Counted from the first letter of the stretch, positions 8,379-18,287 are shown. The stretch is 33,132 nt of DNA from an uncultured Cryomorphaceae bacterium (GCA_947311505.1 CAMZLL010000053.1:1-33132), one strand, 5' to 3'. A program made the numbers and translations. The notes: generated by a model not told the origin, from the sequence alone.

Positions 8379-8972
8379 TTAAAAACCTATACTAAACCCG
8401 CCTCTAATGATAACAGGTAAGCGAGGGTTTCTTGATAAATAAGAGTTTTGATAGGGGCTGTTTGGGTGGTCTATCACATCGTATAGTACCATGATATTTA
8501 CCTTGAAATGATCTCCGCTAGAATATCCAATGCCATTGAACCACATGTAAGCGGGAGCTCTTTGTCTGTAGTTAGGGCTTTGTGGATTCAAGTTGTATGC
8601 CTGTAATCCTTCCAGTTCTGAATGCACATATATTTCATTGATAACTTGATATCTACCAAATATGCTACCTCCATAATAACTGTTGCTGTATCCTGTTATT
8701 GTATTTCTTAGTAGGTTGTATCTAGTTCCAATCCCAGCTCCTAATTTATCATTGACTTTGTAGCCTACCATTGGCGATAAACTTAAGAAGAAAAAGTTTT
8801 GTGTAAGTCCTAAATTGGCATTTCCTCCAGTAAATAGTTTATCCTTAAAAGGTGTTTTTATCTCAGGGCGATAACCTGTAGTGTCATCTTCCGGTGTATA
8901 TTGTGCTGAATAATTCACAATGTTACCTATCAATAAAAGTGTTAAAAAAAATGTTTTCATACGTATATTCAT
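8379..8972 (-). CDS. Predicted outer-membrane beta-barrel protein, function unknown
   Basis: The 197-aa product has a signal peptide (MKTFFLTLLLIGNIVNYSAQ, beginning at the fifth codon). Short amphipathic strands follow, alternating Gly and aromatic residues (FTGGNANLGL, YYGGSIFGRYQV, VIIRGGFSIGF), and the C-terminus is Phe, typical of an outer-membrane barrel. The size suits an 8-stranded barrel. I recall similar flavobacterial proteins sometimes labelled alpha-ketoglutarate decarboxylase, and nothing in this sequence supports such an activity. The ATG at 8972 lies 5 nt after the YceI-gene stop, so the two are likely one transcript; ATG at 8960 is an equally good start. Ligand or role is unknown. 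Confidence 0.75.
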   Translation of the reverse strand: MNIRMKTFFLTLLLIGNIVNYSAQYTPEDDTTGYRPEIKTPFKDKLFTGGNANLGLTQNFFFLSLSPMVGYKVNDKLGAGIGTRYNLLRNTITGYSNSYYGGSIFGRYQVINEIYVHSELEGLQAYNLNPQSPNYRQRAPAYMWFNGIGYSSGDHFKVNIMVLYDVIDHPNSPYQNSYLSRNPRLPVIIRGGFSIGF

Positions 8973-8977
8973 TGCAA

Positions 8978-9664
8978 TTATCTTACCAATTCTGTGTAGA
9001 AGCTAACGTGTGCAATGTTGCCTACATCATCTTCCTCTTTCATTCCTAATTGAACTCTGTCAAAATCAAATTTCCCTTCAAAAATTAATCGTTCTTCTTG
9101 CGTTGTGTTTTCTCCTTTTCCTAGACCAGCGAAATTAAAAGGAATACTAATTTCAGATTTTACGCCTAAGAAGTTAAGTTCACCTTTGGCAAGATAGCTA
9201 GTGTCCGAGATGGTGATGGAGGTGCTATTGAATGTTATTTCTGGATAGGTTGCAATGTTGAAAAAATTCTCACCCTTTATGTGTTTGTCTCGCAAGCTAT
9301 TTGCGGTGTATATGGAGGCAACTTTAATTGTTACTTCAAGTTTGCCTAATTGGTCTTCTTGTTTTGTATATAAGATTTCAAAGTCTTTAAATTTTCCTAC
9401 GGTTTTTTTCATGCCTTCTATGGTAAACAATATTTCGGAGGTTTTAAAATCAACGGGTTCACTTTTGAATATTCCTTTTATTTCTGAAGGTATTTCGTTT
9501 ATTTTTTTTCCTTTAGAAGTATTTGTTTTTGAGCTTAGTTCTGTTTTTGTTTTGTGAACATCACTTTTTGCATTCCCCCAATCGTAGATATAAAAAAAAT
9601 AGAGTAGTAAAGTTAGTAGTATAGCAAGTAATGCAATGCTCCAAGTGATTATTTTTTTTTTCAT
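8978..9664 (-). CDS. Membrane-anchored YceI-family protein
   Basis: The 228-aa product has an N-terminal hydrophobic segment (about residues 5-26) with no obvious cleavage site or lipobox, so it is probably an anchor facing the periplasm. After a Ser/Lys/Thr-rich linker, a YceI-like lipocalin-fold domain covers about 70-228. It shows the family signatures RDKHIKGENFFNIATYPEITF and a GELNFLGV strand matching the usual GdLTihG. YceI domains bind isoprenoid or amphiphilic ligands in the proteins studied, and the ligand here is unknown. Codons 2-4 lie within a run of ten A directly after the ATG. It is the first gene of a two-gene unit with the outer-membrane barrel protein and is divergent from the thi operon. 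Confidence 0.85.
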   Translation of the reverse strand: MKKKIITWSIALLAILLTLLLYFFYIYDWGNAKSDVHKTKTELSSKTNTSKGKKINEIPSEIKGIFKSEPVDFKTSEILFTIEGMKKTVGKFKDFEILYTKQEDQLGKLEVTIKVASIYTANSLRDKHIKGENFFNIATYPEITFNSTSITISDTSYLAKGELNFLGVKSEISIPFNFAGLGKGENTTQEERLIFEGKFDFDRVQLGMKEEDDVGNIAHVSFYTELVR

Positions 9665-9680
9665 GTTTTTAAATATCTTA

Positions 9681-9688
9681 CAAACATA
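9681..9688 (-). promoter_or_regulatory. -7 element (TATGTTTG) for the YceI gene
   Basis: TATGTTTG on the minus strand matches TAnnTTTG and lies 16 nt upstream of the YceI ATG, which implies a very short leader. No convincing -33 TTG is present. Confidence 0.4.
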
Positions 9689-9764
9689 ATATAAACTTAC
9701 GAAGTTAGCTTCTTTTTGGTTTAGGTTATCAACAAAATTGCAATCTTAAACAAAAATAACGGCA

Positions 9765-9791
9765 TTGAAAATAAAATATTCTATACATTTG
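9765..9791 (+). promoter_or_regulatory. Promoter of the thiamine operon
   Basis: TACATTTG at 9784-9791 is a perfect Bacteroidota -7 box, and TTG at 9765-9767 is a possible -33 element with a slightly short 16-nt spacer. Transcription would begin near 9797, the first bases of the riboswitch P1 helix, which supports the assignment. Confidence 0.6.
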
Positions 9792-9796
9792 AAGAA

Positions 9797-9870
9797 ATCT
9801 TTAGGGGTGGCTGTTGTTAGCCTGAGAAATACCCTTTGAACTTGATCTAGGTTATGCTAGCGCAAAGGAA
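9797..9870 (+). ncRNA. TPP riboswitch (THI element)
   Basis: The conserved aptamer core is plain: AGGGGTG, then CTGAGAAATACCCTTTGAA, CTTGATCTAGGTTATGCTAG and CGCAAAGGA. These correspond to P2/P3 with the CUGAGA pyrimidine-binding loop and P4/P5 with the pyrophosphate-binding region. P1 can form from TCTTT (9798-9802) with AAAGG (9864-9868). TPP binding normally shuts down downstream thiamine genes, and the next gene, thiS, starts 65 nt later. The spacer contains a small hairpin (ATTCT-gaac-AGAAT, 9881-9894) but no clear T-tract terminator. Control by translation initiation is therefore more likely, which is inference. Confidence 0.95.
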
Positions 9871-9935
9871 AAGAAATCTTATTCTGAACAGAATAGTATC
9901 CTTGGGTCATATTGTATTAACTAATATACTACTGT

Positions 9936-10139
9936 ATGAAAGTGGTTTTAAATAATGTGGAACAAGCAGTTCCTGAACGTCAATTGTTGGCTTCGTTTCT
10001 ATCCGATGCTGGTCTTTTATCTCAGCAAGGAATTGCGGTAGCTGTTAATCAGAACGTTATTGCAAAGTCGGTTTGGGAAGAGTATAGATTAAAAGAAAAT
10101 GATCAAATTATGATTATCACAGCAACTGCAGGTGGGTAA
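9936..10139 (+). CDS. thiS: Sulfur carrier protein ThiS
   Basis: This is a 67-aa ubiquitin-fold protein ending in the diagnostic Gly-Gly (ITATAGG). ThiS is adenylated at this C-terminus, converted to a thiocarboxylate, and gives its sulfur to ThiG for thiazole formation. Length and terminus are typical. It is the first gene behind the TPP riboswitch. The enzyme that normally activates it, ThiF, is not encoded in this window. Confidence 0.95.
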   Translation: MKVVLNNVEQAVPERQLLASFLSDAGLLSQQGIAVAVNQNVIAKSVWEEYRLKENDQIMIITATAGG

Positions 10140-12065
<1,926 letters not shown>

Positions 12066-12068
12066 ATA

Positions 12069-12680
12069 ATGTTGCAAATTGTAATCTCAAGTCCTTTAAG
12101 TGTTGACAATGAAGTTAATCGAATTGACAAGATGATAGCGTCAGATGATTTTGATTATTTTCATTTAAGAAAACCTTCATTTGAGTACAATCAAATGAAG
12201 GCATTTTTAGAATTATTGGATGAGCGATATTTGTATAAACTGATTATTCATTCTAATTATGGGTTGATTTCTGAATTTGATTTAGGAGGAATTAATATGA
12301 ATAAAAAAGCACTTGGAGAACTTGCCTATGCAGACGAAATTGACAAGTGCTTTATTCAACCTCTTGTTTTGAATGAAAGAAAAATAGAGATAAATAGAAT
12401 ACAACCCGAAATGGTAACCTATTCTGGACACACTATAGATGAGATTAATAACCTTGAATTTGATATAGAGTATGCATTTTTGAGTCCTATATATGATAGT
12501 ATATCAAAAGCGGGCTATAAATCTCGTTTTGAAGATTTTGAAACCCTTAAAACTGATTTGCAAAAATCAAATAATAAAATAATAGCCCTTGGGGGAGTTA
12601 CAAAAGAGAATGAAAAGGAATTGCAAGCAGTAGGTTTTCAAGGAATGGCAAGATTAGGAAATGTTTGGAGTGCGAAATGA
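12069..12680 (+). CDS. ThiE/TenI-family protein, divergent copy
   Basis: This 203-aa TIM-barrel protein belongs to the thiamine phosphate synthase/TenI superfamily. It shows the strands YFHLRKPSF, a GGINMNKKA segment where ThiE has the DGVHLG motif, AFLSPIYDSISKAGY where ThiE has GP..T.TK, and IALGGVTKEN near the end. The phosphate and substrate loops therefore differ from the canonical ThiE two genes downstream. In this operon it may act as the thiazole tautomerase TenI or as a second coupling enzyme, and the sequence alone does not decide. Its stop overlaps the thiD start (ATGA). Confidence 0.82.
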   Translation: MLQIVISSPLSVDNEVNRIDKMIASDDFDYFHLRKPSFEYNQMKAFLELLDERYLYKLIIHSNYGLISEFDLGGINMNKKALGELAYADEIDKCFIQPLVLNERKIEINRIQPEMVTYSGHTIDEINNLEFDIEYAFLSPIYDSISKAGYKSRFEDFETLKTDLQKSNNKIIALGGVTKENEKELQAVGFQGMARLGNVWSAK

Positions 12681-13426
12681 ATAAAAAATCAAAAATATTA
12701 ACCCTAGCAGGATTTGACCCTAGCGGAGGAGCAGGTGTGTTGGCGGATGTGAAAACATTTGAGCAGCACAGATGTGTGAGTATGTCAGTGATTACCGCCA
12801 ATACTATTCAGACGGAAGATGTGTTTGAATCTGTAAATTGGATTGACAAGGATTTAATAAGTAACCAGTTAAACTTTTTAATGAAGCGATACTCTTTTGA
12901 TTTCGTAAAAATAGGATTAATACAAGATTTAGAACTTTTGAATGAGTTACTTGATGAAATTAAGTCAATAAACCATAAAACTAGAGCTATTTGGGATCCG
13001 ATTTTATCAGCCTCTTCAGGTTTTGATTTTCATAAAGATTTAAAGTTGCTCCATAGTGTCTTAGAAAAAGTTTATCTGATTACACCAAATTGGAATGAAA
13101 TAAAAACACTATCAAATAGTGAGAATGCTCTCAAAGGAGCAAAAGACTTATCAAGATTTACAAAGGTTTTACTAAAGGGAGGTCATAATGAAGATAAATT
13201 AGGAAAGGATTATTTGTTTGAAAACGATGAAGTTACCTCTTTTAATCCTCGGAAAATTGCGAAATCAATTTATCCTAAACATGGAAGTGGTTGTGTGTTT
13301 TCATCAGCAATAGCTTCTAATCTAAACAATGGTTATCCACTTCAAAAAAGCATTTTAAGATCAAAAAGATACATCGAACATTTCTTGGCATCTGATAAAG
13401 GTTTACTAGGGAGGCACAAAATATGA
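12677..13426 (+). CDS. thiD: Hydroxymethylpyrimidine/phosphomethylpyrimidine kinase ThiD
   Basis: ThiD phosphorylates HMP and HMP-P to HMP-PP, the activated pyrimidine. The start is taken as the ATG at 12677, which overlaps the upstream TGA, rather than the track's 12665; this gives MNKKSKILTLAGFDPSGGAG and 249 aa. That N-terminal motif and TANTIQTEDV are typical of the ribokinase-like ThiD family. The anion-hole/catalytic motif near the C-terminus reads GSGCVFSSAI instead of the common GTGCTLSAAI, a conservative change that should keep function. It overlaps thiE by ATGA. Confidence 0.94.
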   Translation: MNKKSKILTLAGFDPSGGAGVLADVKTFEQHRCVSMSVITANTIQTEDVFESVNWIDKDLISNQLNFLMKRYSFDFVKIGLIQDLELLNELLDEIKSINHKTRAIWDPILSASSGFDFHKDLKLLHSVLEKVYLITPNWNEIKTLSNSENALKGAKDLSRFTKVLLKGGHNEDKLGKDYLFENDEVTSFNPRKIAKSIYPKHGSGCVFSSAIASNLNNGYPLQKSILRSKRYIEHFLASDKGLLGRHKI

Positions 13427-14037
13427 AATCAATTTCCAACATACAATATATAACACAAGCAACTTCAGAAAATTTAATTATTGAAGAAGTAACCGCTACG
13501 TTGGATGCTGGTGTAGATTGGATTCAATTGCGAATTAAAAATGAACATTTAGATTTCATAAAAGTTGCAAGATCCATCAAGATTCTTACCGATGAATATG
13601 ACGCAACTTTGATTTTGAATGATAAAGTAACGATCGTTAATCAGGTTGATGCCGATGGTGTACATATTGGCAAAAATGATATGTCAATAACCAAAGCTCG
13701 GGAACTATTGGGAGAAGATAAAATAATTGGAGGTACAGCAAATACATTAACCGATGCTTTGGAAATTGAAAAACTGGGAGCGAATTATATTGGGTTGGGT
13801 CCTTATCAATACACAACGACTAAGAAGCTGTTAAGTCCTGTTTTGGGAATAAAAGGCTATCAAGAAATTTGCCCTAAGATTCATATTTCTATAGTTGCTA
13901 TTGGGGGATTGGAGCTTGACGATGTTAGGGAGCTGAAAAATAAAACAACAATTTTTGGAATAGCACTATCAGGATTAATATATAGGTCTGACAACAAAGC
14001 TAAATTGGTAAAAGAATTAAAAGAAATAATACAATGA
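13423..14037 (+). CDS. thiE: Thiamine phosphate synthase ThiE
   Basis: The 204-aa enzyme couples HMP-PP with thiazole phosphate to form thiamine phosphate. Family motifs are intact: WIQLRIKN near residue 35, [18 protein letters not shown], and the pyrophosphate-binding [12 protein letters not shown], then [10 protein letters not shown]. This makes it the better candidate for the true synthase compared with the divergent copy upstream of thiD. It starts at an ATGA overlap with thiD and ends in one with thiG. Confidence 0.94.
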   Translation: MKSISNIQYITQATSENLIIEEVTATLDAGVDWIQLRIKNEHLDFIKVARSIKILTDEYDATLILNDKVTIVNQVDADGVHIGKNDMSITKARELLGEDKIIGGTANTLTDALEIEKLGANYIGLGPYQYTTTKKLLSPVLGIKGYQEICPKIHISIVAIGGLELDDVRELKNKTTIFGIALSGLIYRSDNKAKLVKELKEIIQ

Positions 14038-14801
14038 ACGAATTAATAATTGGAGGTAAAAAATTCTCATCAAGATTATTTACAGGTACTGGAAAGTTTA
14101 AGTCTTCCGTAGAGATGGAGCAAGCTTTGTTGGCGTCAGGGTCTGAGCTAGTAACTATGGCTCTGAAACGAGTAGATGTGAAAAATGAGAAGGACAACAT
14201 CCTTACGCATTTGAATCATTCGCAGTTTAATCTATTGCCAAATACATCGGGGGTGCGAACAGCTAAAGAAGCGGTATTCGCTGCCGAATTAGCTCGAGAA
14301 GCATTGGAGACAAATTTCATTAAATTAGAAATTCATCCTGATCCAAAGTATTTAATGCCCGACCCTATAGAAACATTGATAGCTACCGAAGAGTTAGTCA
14401 AAAAAGGCTTTATAGTAATGCCTTATATACATGCAGATCCTGTTTTGTGCAAGCGATTAGAAGATGTGGGTACGCATGCCGTTATGCCTTTGGGGTCACC
14501 TATTGGGAGTAATAAAGGGGTGCGAACTTCTGACTTTTTAGAAATTATCATTGATCAAGCTACAGTGCCTGTGGTTGTGGATGCAGGAATTGGAGCTCCT
14601 TCTCATGCTGCTTTTGCTATGGAGTTGGGTGCTGATGCCGTTTTAGTAAATACCGCAATAGCTGTTTCTGAACATCCTACACAAATGGCTATTGCATTCA
14701 AGCTAGCTGTGGAGGCTGGTCGTATGGCGTATGAAGCAAAACTAGGACGTGTGTCTCACACAGCAAAAGCTAGCAGTCCATTAACCGATTTTTTAGGATA
14801 G
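14034..14801 (+). CDS. thiG: Thiazole synthase ThiG
   Basis: The 255-aa TIM-barrel enzyme forms the thiazole ring from deoxyxylulose 5-phosphate, dehydroglycine and ThiS-thiocarboxylate. It shows the typical start ([12 protein letters not shown]), the VTMALKRVD strand, the [17 protein letters not shown] segment, [13 protein letters not shown] and [28 protein letters not shown]. Length is standard. It starts inside the thiE stop (ATGA) and is followed 3 nt later by thiH, its glycine-derived imine supplier. Confidence 0.97.
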   Translation: MNELIIGGKKFSSRLFTGTGKFKSSVEMEQALLASGSELVTMALKRVDVKNEKDNILTHLNHSQFNLLPNTSGVRTAKEAVFAAELAREALETNFIKLEIHPDPKYLMPDPIETLIATEELVKKGFIVMPYIHADPVLCKRLEDVGTHAVMPLGSPIGSNKGVRTSDFLEIIIDQATVPVVVDAGIGAPSHAAFAMELGADAVLVNTAIAVSEHPTQMAIAFKLAVEAGRMAYEAKLGRVSHTAKASSPLTDFLG

Positions 14802-14804
14802 AAC

Positions 14805-15914
14805 ATGAGCTTTAAAACCATAGCAGATAATATAGGCTGGCAACAAACCCAAGAGTCTATTTATTCTAAAACAGAAGTAGATGTTAAAAATGCACTTGTA
14901 AGTTCTAAAGCAACCTTAGAAGATTTTAAAGCTTTGATTTCTCCAGCAGCCGAGCCTTTTTTAGAGGAAATGGCACAGAAAAGTCAAAAACTGACCTTGG
15001 AACGATTTGGAAAAACCATCCAGTTTTATGTGCCCATGTATCTGAGCAATGAATGTCAGAATATCTGTACCTATTGTGGTTTTAGTTTGGATGTAAAGCT
15101 TGACAGAAAAACATTGTCAGATCAAGAAATTTTAGAAGAGGTTAAGGTTATTAAATCGTACGGATATGACCATATATTGCTAGTAACAGGAGAGGCAAAT
15201 AAAACGGTAGGAGTAGCGTATATCAAAAACGCAATAGAATTAATCAAACCGTACTTTTCTCATATAGCTATAGAGGTTCAGCCATTAGACAAAGAAGAAT
15301 ATGAAGAACTAATATCCGTTGGGTTAAATACGGTGTTGGTATATCAAGAAACATATAATCGAGAAAACTATAAAAAACACCATCCAAAAGGAAAGAAATC
15401 AAACTACGATTTCCGTATCGAAACACACGATAGGTTAGGGGAGGCTGGCATTCACAAAATGGGAGTGGGCGTTCTCATAGGGTTGGAAGATTGGAGAACA
15501 GATTCCTTTTTTGCTGCATCACATCTAGATTACCTAGAACGAAAATATTGGAAAACCAACTACACTGTTTCGTTTCCTAGGCTCAGACCTTGTGCGGGTG
15601 GGGTTGAGTTAAAATCCGTCATGACAGACAGACAATTGGTGCAGTTGATTTGCGCTTATCGTATTTTCAATCAAGAAGTAGAGCTGTCTATGTCCACACG
15701 AGAGTCCGATACGTTTAGAAATAATATTATAAAACTAGGAATTACATCTATATCGGCAGATTCTAAAACAGACCCTGGAGGATATGCCAATCCAAATGCA
15801 AACTTAGAACAGTTTGAAATTCATGATAAAAGAACAACCTCAGATTTTGTAAAAAAAGTAATAGAACAAGGGTATGAACCCGTTTTTAAAGGTTGGGATT
15901 CTGGTTTGCAGTAG
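14805..15914 (+). CDS. thiH: 2-iminoacetate synthase ThiH (tyrosine lyase)
   Basis: ThiH is a radical SAM enzyme that cleaves tyrosine to dehydroglycine and p-cresol for ThiG. The 369-aa product carries the cluster motif CQNICTYCGF (CX3CX2C) near residue 80, the SAM-region strand ILLVTGEANKTVG, and a C-terminal region matching the family (STRESDTFRNNIIKLGIT, SISADSKTDPGGY). Using ThiH rather than the oxygen-dependent glycine oxidase ThiO means this branch does not need O2. It is the last operon gene before the terminator. Confidence 0.97.
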   Translation: MSFKTIADNIGWQQTQESIYSKTEVDVKNALVSSKATLEDFKALISPAAEPFLEEMAQKSQKLTLERFGKTIQFYVPMYLSNECQNICTYCGFSLDVKLDRKTLSDQEILEEVKVIKSYGYDHILLVTGEANKTVGVAYIKNAIELIKPYFSHIAIEVQPLDKEEYEELISVGLNTVLVYQETYNRENYKKHHPKGKKSNYDFRIETHDRLGEAGIHKMGVGVLIGLEDWRTDSFFAASHLDYLERKYWKTNYTVSFPRLRPCAGGVELKSVMTDRQLVQLICAYRIFNQEVELSMSTRESDTFRNNIIKLGITSISADSKTDPGGYANPNANLEQFEIHDKRTTSDFVKKVIEQGYEPVFKGWDSGLQ

Positions 15915-15974
15915 TTTTTATGCACGAGTAGTTAATTCACTTGTTTTTAGTTGGTTGTGTTATTCTTGTCTTTA

Positions 15975-16033
15975 TTTATCCTTGTAAATTTAAATTCCTA
16001 TTTTAAATTTACAAGGATAAATATCGTTTTTTT
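15975..16033 (+). terminator. Terminator of the thiamine operon
   Basis: A perfect 20-bp inverted repeat (arms 15975-15994 and 16002-16021, 7-nt loop) is followed after five bases by seven T. The stem is AT-rich but long. It lies 60 nt after the thiH stop and directly in front of the promoter of the next gene. Confidence 0.85.
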
Positions 16034-16046
16034 AAATTGATTGTGT

Positions 16047-16054
16047 TACATTTG
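16047..16054 (+). promoter_or_regulatory. -7 element (TACATTTG) immediately before the DUF4143 ATPase ATG
   Basis: This is a perfect TAnnTTTG, extended to GTTACATTTG, the same ten bases found before the SRP RNA. Only four bases separate it from the ATG at 16059, so transcription should start at or inside the start codon. No good -33 TTG is visible, because the thi terminator T-tract lies there. Confidence 0.5.
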
Positions 16055-16058
16055 TGGT

Positions 16059-17225
16059 ATGATTAGTAGAGCTGTTACAGAAGATTTATTAGAGTATTTG
16101 GATTATTTTCCGGTCATAGGATTGGTAGGTCCTCGACAAGTTGGAAAAACAACATTAGCAAAACAGCTAGCATCAGAAATCGAAGGCAAAGAAACCATTT
16201 ACATAGATTTAGAAAATCCAAAAGACGCTTCAAAACTGAACGATCCCGTTTTGTTTTTTGAAAACAATGAACATAAATGTGTCATTTTGGATGAAATTCA
16301 AAGAATGCCCAAATTGTTTCCAATTCTTCGATCGATGATTGATGCCAATAGAGTTCCGGCTAGGTTTATACTGCTAGGTTCTGCATCTCCCGAGCTCATT
16401 AGAGACTCTTCAGAGTCATTAGCCGGAAGAATTATCTATAAAGAACTCACACCCTTTAATCTTTTAGAGATACAAGAAATAGCGTCAGTCGATTATCATT
16501 GGTTTTCGGGAGGTTATCCAGATGCGTTTAGATTAAAGAGAGATAAGTTAAGGAGAGTTTGGATGTCCAATTTTGTAAAGACCTATGTAGAACGAGATTT
16601 ACCCATGCTAGGGCTAGATACAGATCGGTTGATTATTCGAAAACTATGGATAATGCTTGCACACATGCATGGCAATGTTGTTAATTATTCAAATATTTCA
16701 AAATCTTTAGAGTTAACGTCTCCTACTATAAAAAGGTATATGTCATTTTTAGAAGACGCATTTCTAATCCGAATTTTACAGCCCTACGCTACCAATGTAA
16801 AAAAACGTTTAGTAAAATCTCCTAAGGTTTATATTCGAGATTCTGGTATGTTGCATCATTTGCTAAGCATACCCACCCGAGACGATTTATCAGCAAACCC
16901 TATACTTGGTAGCTCTTGGGAAGGCTATGTTATTGAGCAAATAGCCCAAGTATTACCAGAAGAAATTTCGGTGTTTTATTACAGAACGCAAGCAGGAGCT
17001 GAGTGCAATTTGGTGCTTGTAAAAGGAAAGACAGTAGTAGCAAGTGTGGAAGTAAAATATACATCTACTCCAAAAACTACAAAAGGATTACTTCAATCTT
17101 TTGAGGATTTAGATGCAGCTCAAAACTTTATTATCACCCCCAATACTGATGATTATTTATTGACCAAAGCCATAAGAGTTTGCAACATCAACGATTTTCT
17201 TAACAAGTACGTATCATTACTTTAG
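16059..17225 (+). CDS. AAA-14 / DUF4143 ATPase
   Basis: The product is 388 aa from the ATG at 16059. The track start at 16041 is a TTG, and MISRAVTEDLLEYL aligns with the usual start of this family. Walker A is GPRQVGKT (residues 24-31) and Walker B is CVILDE (74-79). The N-terminal AAA_14 domain is followed by a winged-helix-like segment (NYSNISKSLELTSPTIKRYMSFLEDAFLI) and a C-terminal DUF4143 region with a nuclease-like core (GAECNLVLV...VEVKYT), the E-x-K pattern seen in this family. Function is not established; members are common accessory genes. It sits alone and overlaps the 3' end of nadE by 9 bp on the opposite strand. Confidence 0.92.
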   Translation: MISRAVTEDLLEYLDYFPVIGLVGPRQVGKTTLAKQLASEIEGKETIYIDLENPKDASKLNDPVLFFENNEHKCVILDEIQRMPKLFPILRSMIDANRVPARFILLGSASPELIRDSSESLAGRIIYKELTPFNLLEIQEIASVDYHWFSGGYPDAFRLKRDKLRRVWMSNFVKTYVERDLPMLGLDTDRLIIRKLWIMLAHMHGNVVNYSNISKSLELTSPTIKRYMSFLEDAFLIRILQPYATNVKKRLVKSPKVYIRDSGMLHHLLSIPTRDDLSANPILGSSWEGYVIEQIAQVLPEEISVFYYRTQAGAECNLVLVKGKTVVASVEVKYTSTPKTTKGLLQSFEDLDAAQNFIITPNTDDYLLTKAIRVCNINDFLNKYVSLL

Positions 17226-17993
17226 TTCTTTTGGTATCTCACAAACCGGAATCGCCTCCATTTTATGTCTATTGGCTCTATTTCTAGATAAGTAAATCTT
17301 CATAACCTCCGCTTGTCGCTCCGTTAATTCTGCATCAGATTCAAGCTCAATGTATCGCATTGCCCATTCCAGCTCTGGATAGGTAGCGCCAATTTGATCC
17401 TCATCACTTCGGTCATCGTCCCAAAGACCGTCCGTAGGTTTGGCTTTTTGAATAGAATTGACAATTCCCAATTCCTTAGCAATCTCAAAAACTTCCGTTT
17501 TCATCAAATCTGCAATAGGAGAGAGATCCACACCTCCATCACCGTACTTCGTAAAGAAGCCAACTCCAAAATCTTCCACTTTATTTCCAGTTCCTGCCAC
17601 CAAGTAACCCGCATTTCCTGCAAAAGCATAAAGTGTTGCCATTCTCAATCGAGCTCTCAAGTTAGCCATCGTCAGATGATCTTGAATATTTTTTGGTAAA
17701 TCCTTAGCCAATTGCTCAAAACCATTCGTTAAGTCAATCGTTTGCCCATTTGTTTTTGGAAAACGAGATTGCAACCAAGCGATGTGCTCATTACTCCTAT
17801 CAAACTGTGATGGAGGTTGTAGTATGGGCATATTCAAAACAATTAAATTTTTGCCCGTCATGGCACACAGTGTTGAGGTTACCGCACTATCTATTCCGCC
17901 CGATACTCCTACTACAAATCCCTCTATATTCGCAGTATTTGCGTATGCAGTGAGCCAATTTACAATATGATTAACCACTTCTTTTGTCTTCAT
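17217..17993 (-). CDS. nadE: NH3-dependent NAD(+) synthetase
   Basis: NadE amidates nicotinic acid adenine dinucleotide to NAD with ATP and ammonia. The start is the ATG at 17993 (MKTKEVVNHIVNWL, 258 aa). The track extension to 18035 adds a hydrophobic stretch not seen in the family. The ATP pyrophosphatase loop SGGIDS is at residues 31-36, and GTGNKVEDFGVGFFTKYGDG and DLSPIADLMKTEVFE are family hallmarks. There is no N-terminal glutaminase domain, so this is the ammonia-dependent type. It converges with the DUF4143 ATPase and is unlinked to nadK 10 kb away. Confidence 0.95.
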   Translation of the reverse strand: MKTKEVVNHIVNWLTAYANTANIEGFVVGVSGGIDSAVTSTLCAMTGKNLIVLNMPILQPPSQFDRSNEHIAWLQSRFPKTNGQTIDLTNGFEQLAKDLPKNIQDHLTMANLRARLRMATLYAFAGNAGYLVAGTGNKVEDFGVGFFTKYGDGGVDLSPIADLMKTEVFEIAKELGIVNSIQKAKPTDGLWDDDRSDEDQIGATYPELEWAMRYIELESDAELTERQAEVMKIYLSRNRANRHKMEAIPVCEIPKELK

Positions 17994-18125
17994 AATTGGG
18001 TGTGAATTTATTATATATATTATAAAAGTAATCATTTGATTGATTAAATACGGTTAGTTATACCGTTTATTTTGGATAGGCAGAAGTGTTCTGTTTTTTA
18101 TTTTAAAAATACTTGACTTTTTTTA

Positions 18126-18154
18126 TTGTAATTCAAAATGTAATGTTACATTTG
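18126..18154 (+). promoter_or_regulatory. Promoter of the SRP RNA gene
   Basis: TTG at 18126-18128, an 18-nt spacer, and TACATTTG at 18147-18154 match the Bacteroidota consensus. The expected start (about 18159) coincides with the first base-paired residues of the RNA. Confidence 0.75.
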
Positions 18155-18156
18155 CA

Positions 18157-18259
18157 GCGGCAAGTCTCATACGACCAGCTCCTTTCGAATCCCCCAGGAC
18201 GGGAACGTAGCAAGGGTAGTAAGTTGTAGCGGTGCGATATGAGTAGCTTGCCATTTTTT
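18157..18259 (+). ncRNA. ffs: Signal recognition particle RNA, small bacterial type
   Basis: The RNA folds as one long interrupted hairpin: GGCAAG (18159-18164) with CTTGCC (18247-18252), then CTCATA with TATGAG, then CGACC with GGTGCG. The tip carries the conserved SRP apical domain, CCCCAGGACGGGAACGTAGCAAGGGT, with the GGAA-type tetraloop and the asymmetric loop that bind Ffh and its GTPase domain. Six T follow directly (18254-18259), so the closing stem plus T-run likely acts as its own terminator. It guides co-translational membrane targeting. It stands alone between nadE and the aminopeptidase gene with its own promoter. Confidence 0.95.
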
Positions 18260-18287
18260 GTGCCCTAAACTTTTTTACTTATTTTTC

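Noticed and set aside
8379-8972. Alpha-ketoglutarate decarboxylase as product name for the barrel protein
   Set aside because: There is no thiamine-diphosphate or other catalytic motif. Signal peptide, strand pattern and terminal Phe indicate an outer-membrane barrel.
16059-17225. DUF4143 ATPase as part of a defence or toxin system
   Set aside because: It stands alone between housekeeping genes, with no partner gene, integrase or composition change visible.
18036-18125. Possible further small RNA or promoter for nadE upstream of the SRP RNA
   Set aside because: Only a TACTTTTA-like near match was seen for nadE and no stable fold. It is too weak to list.
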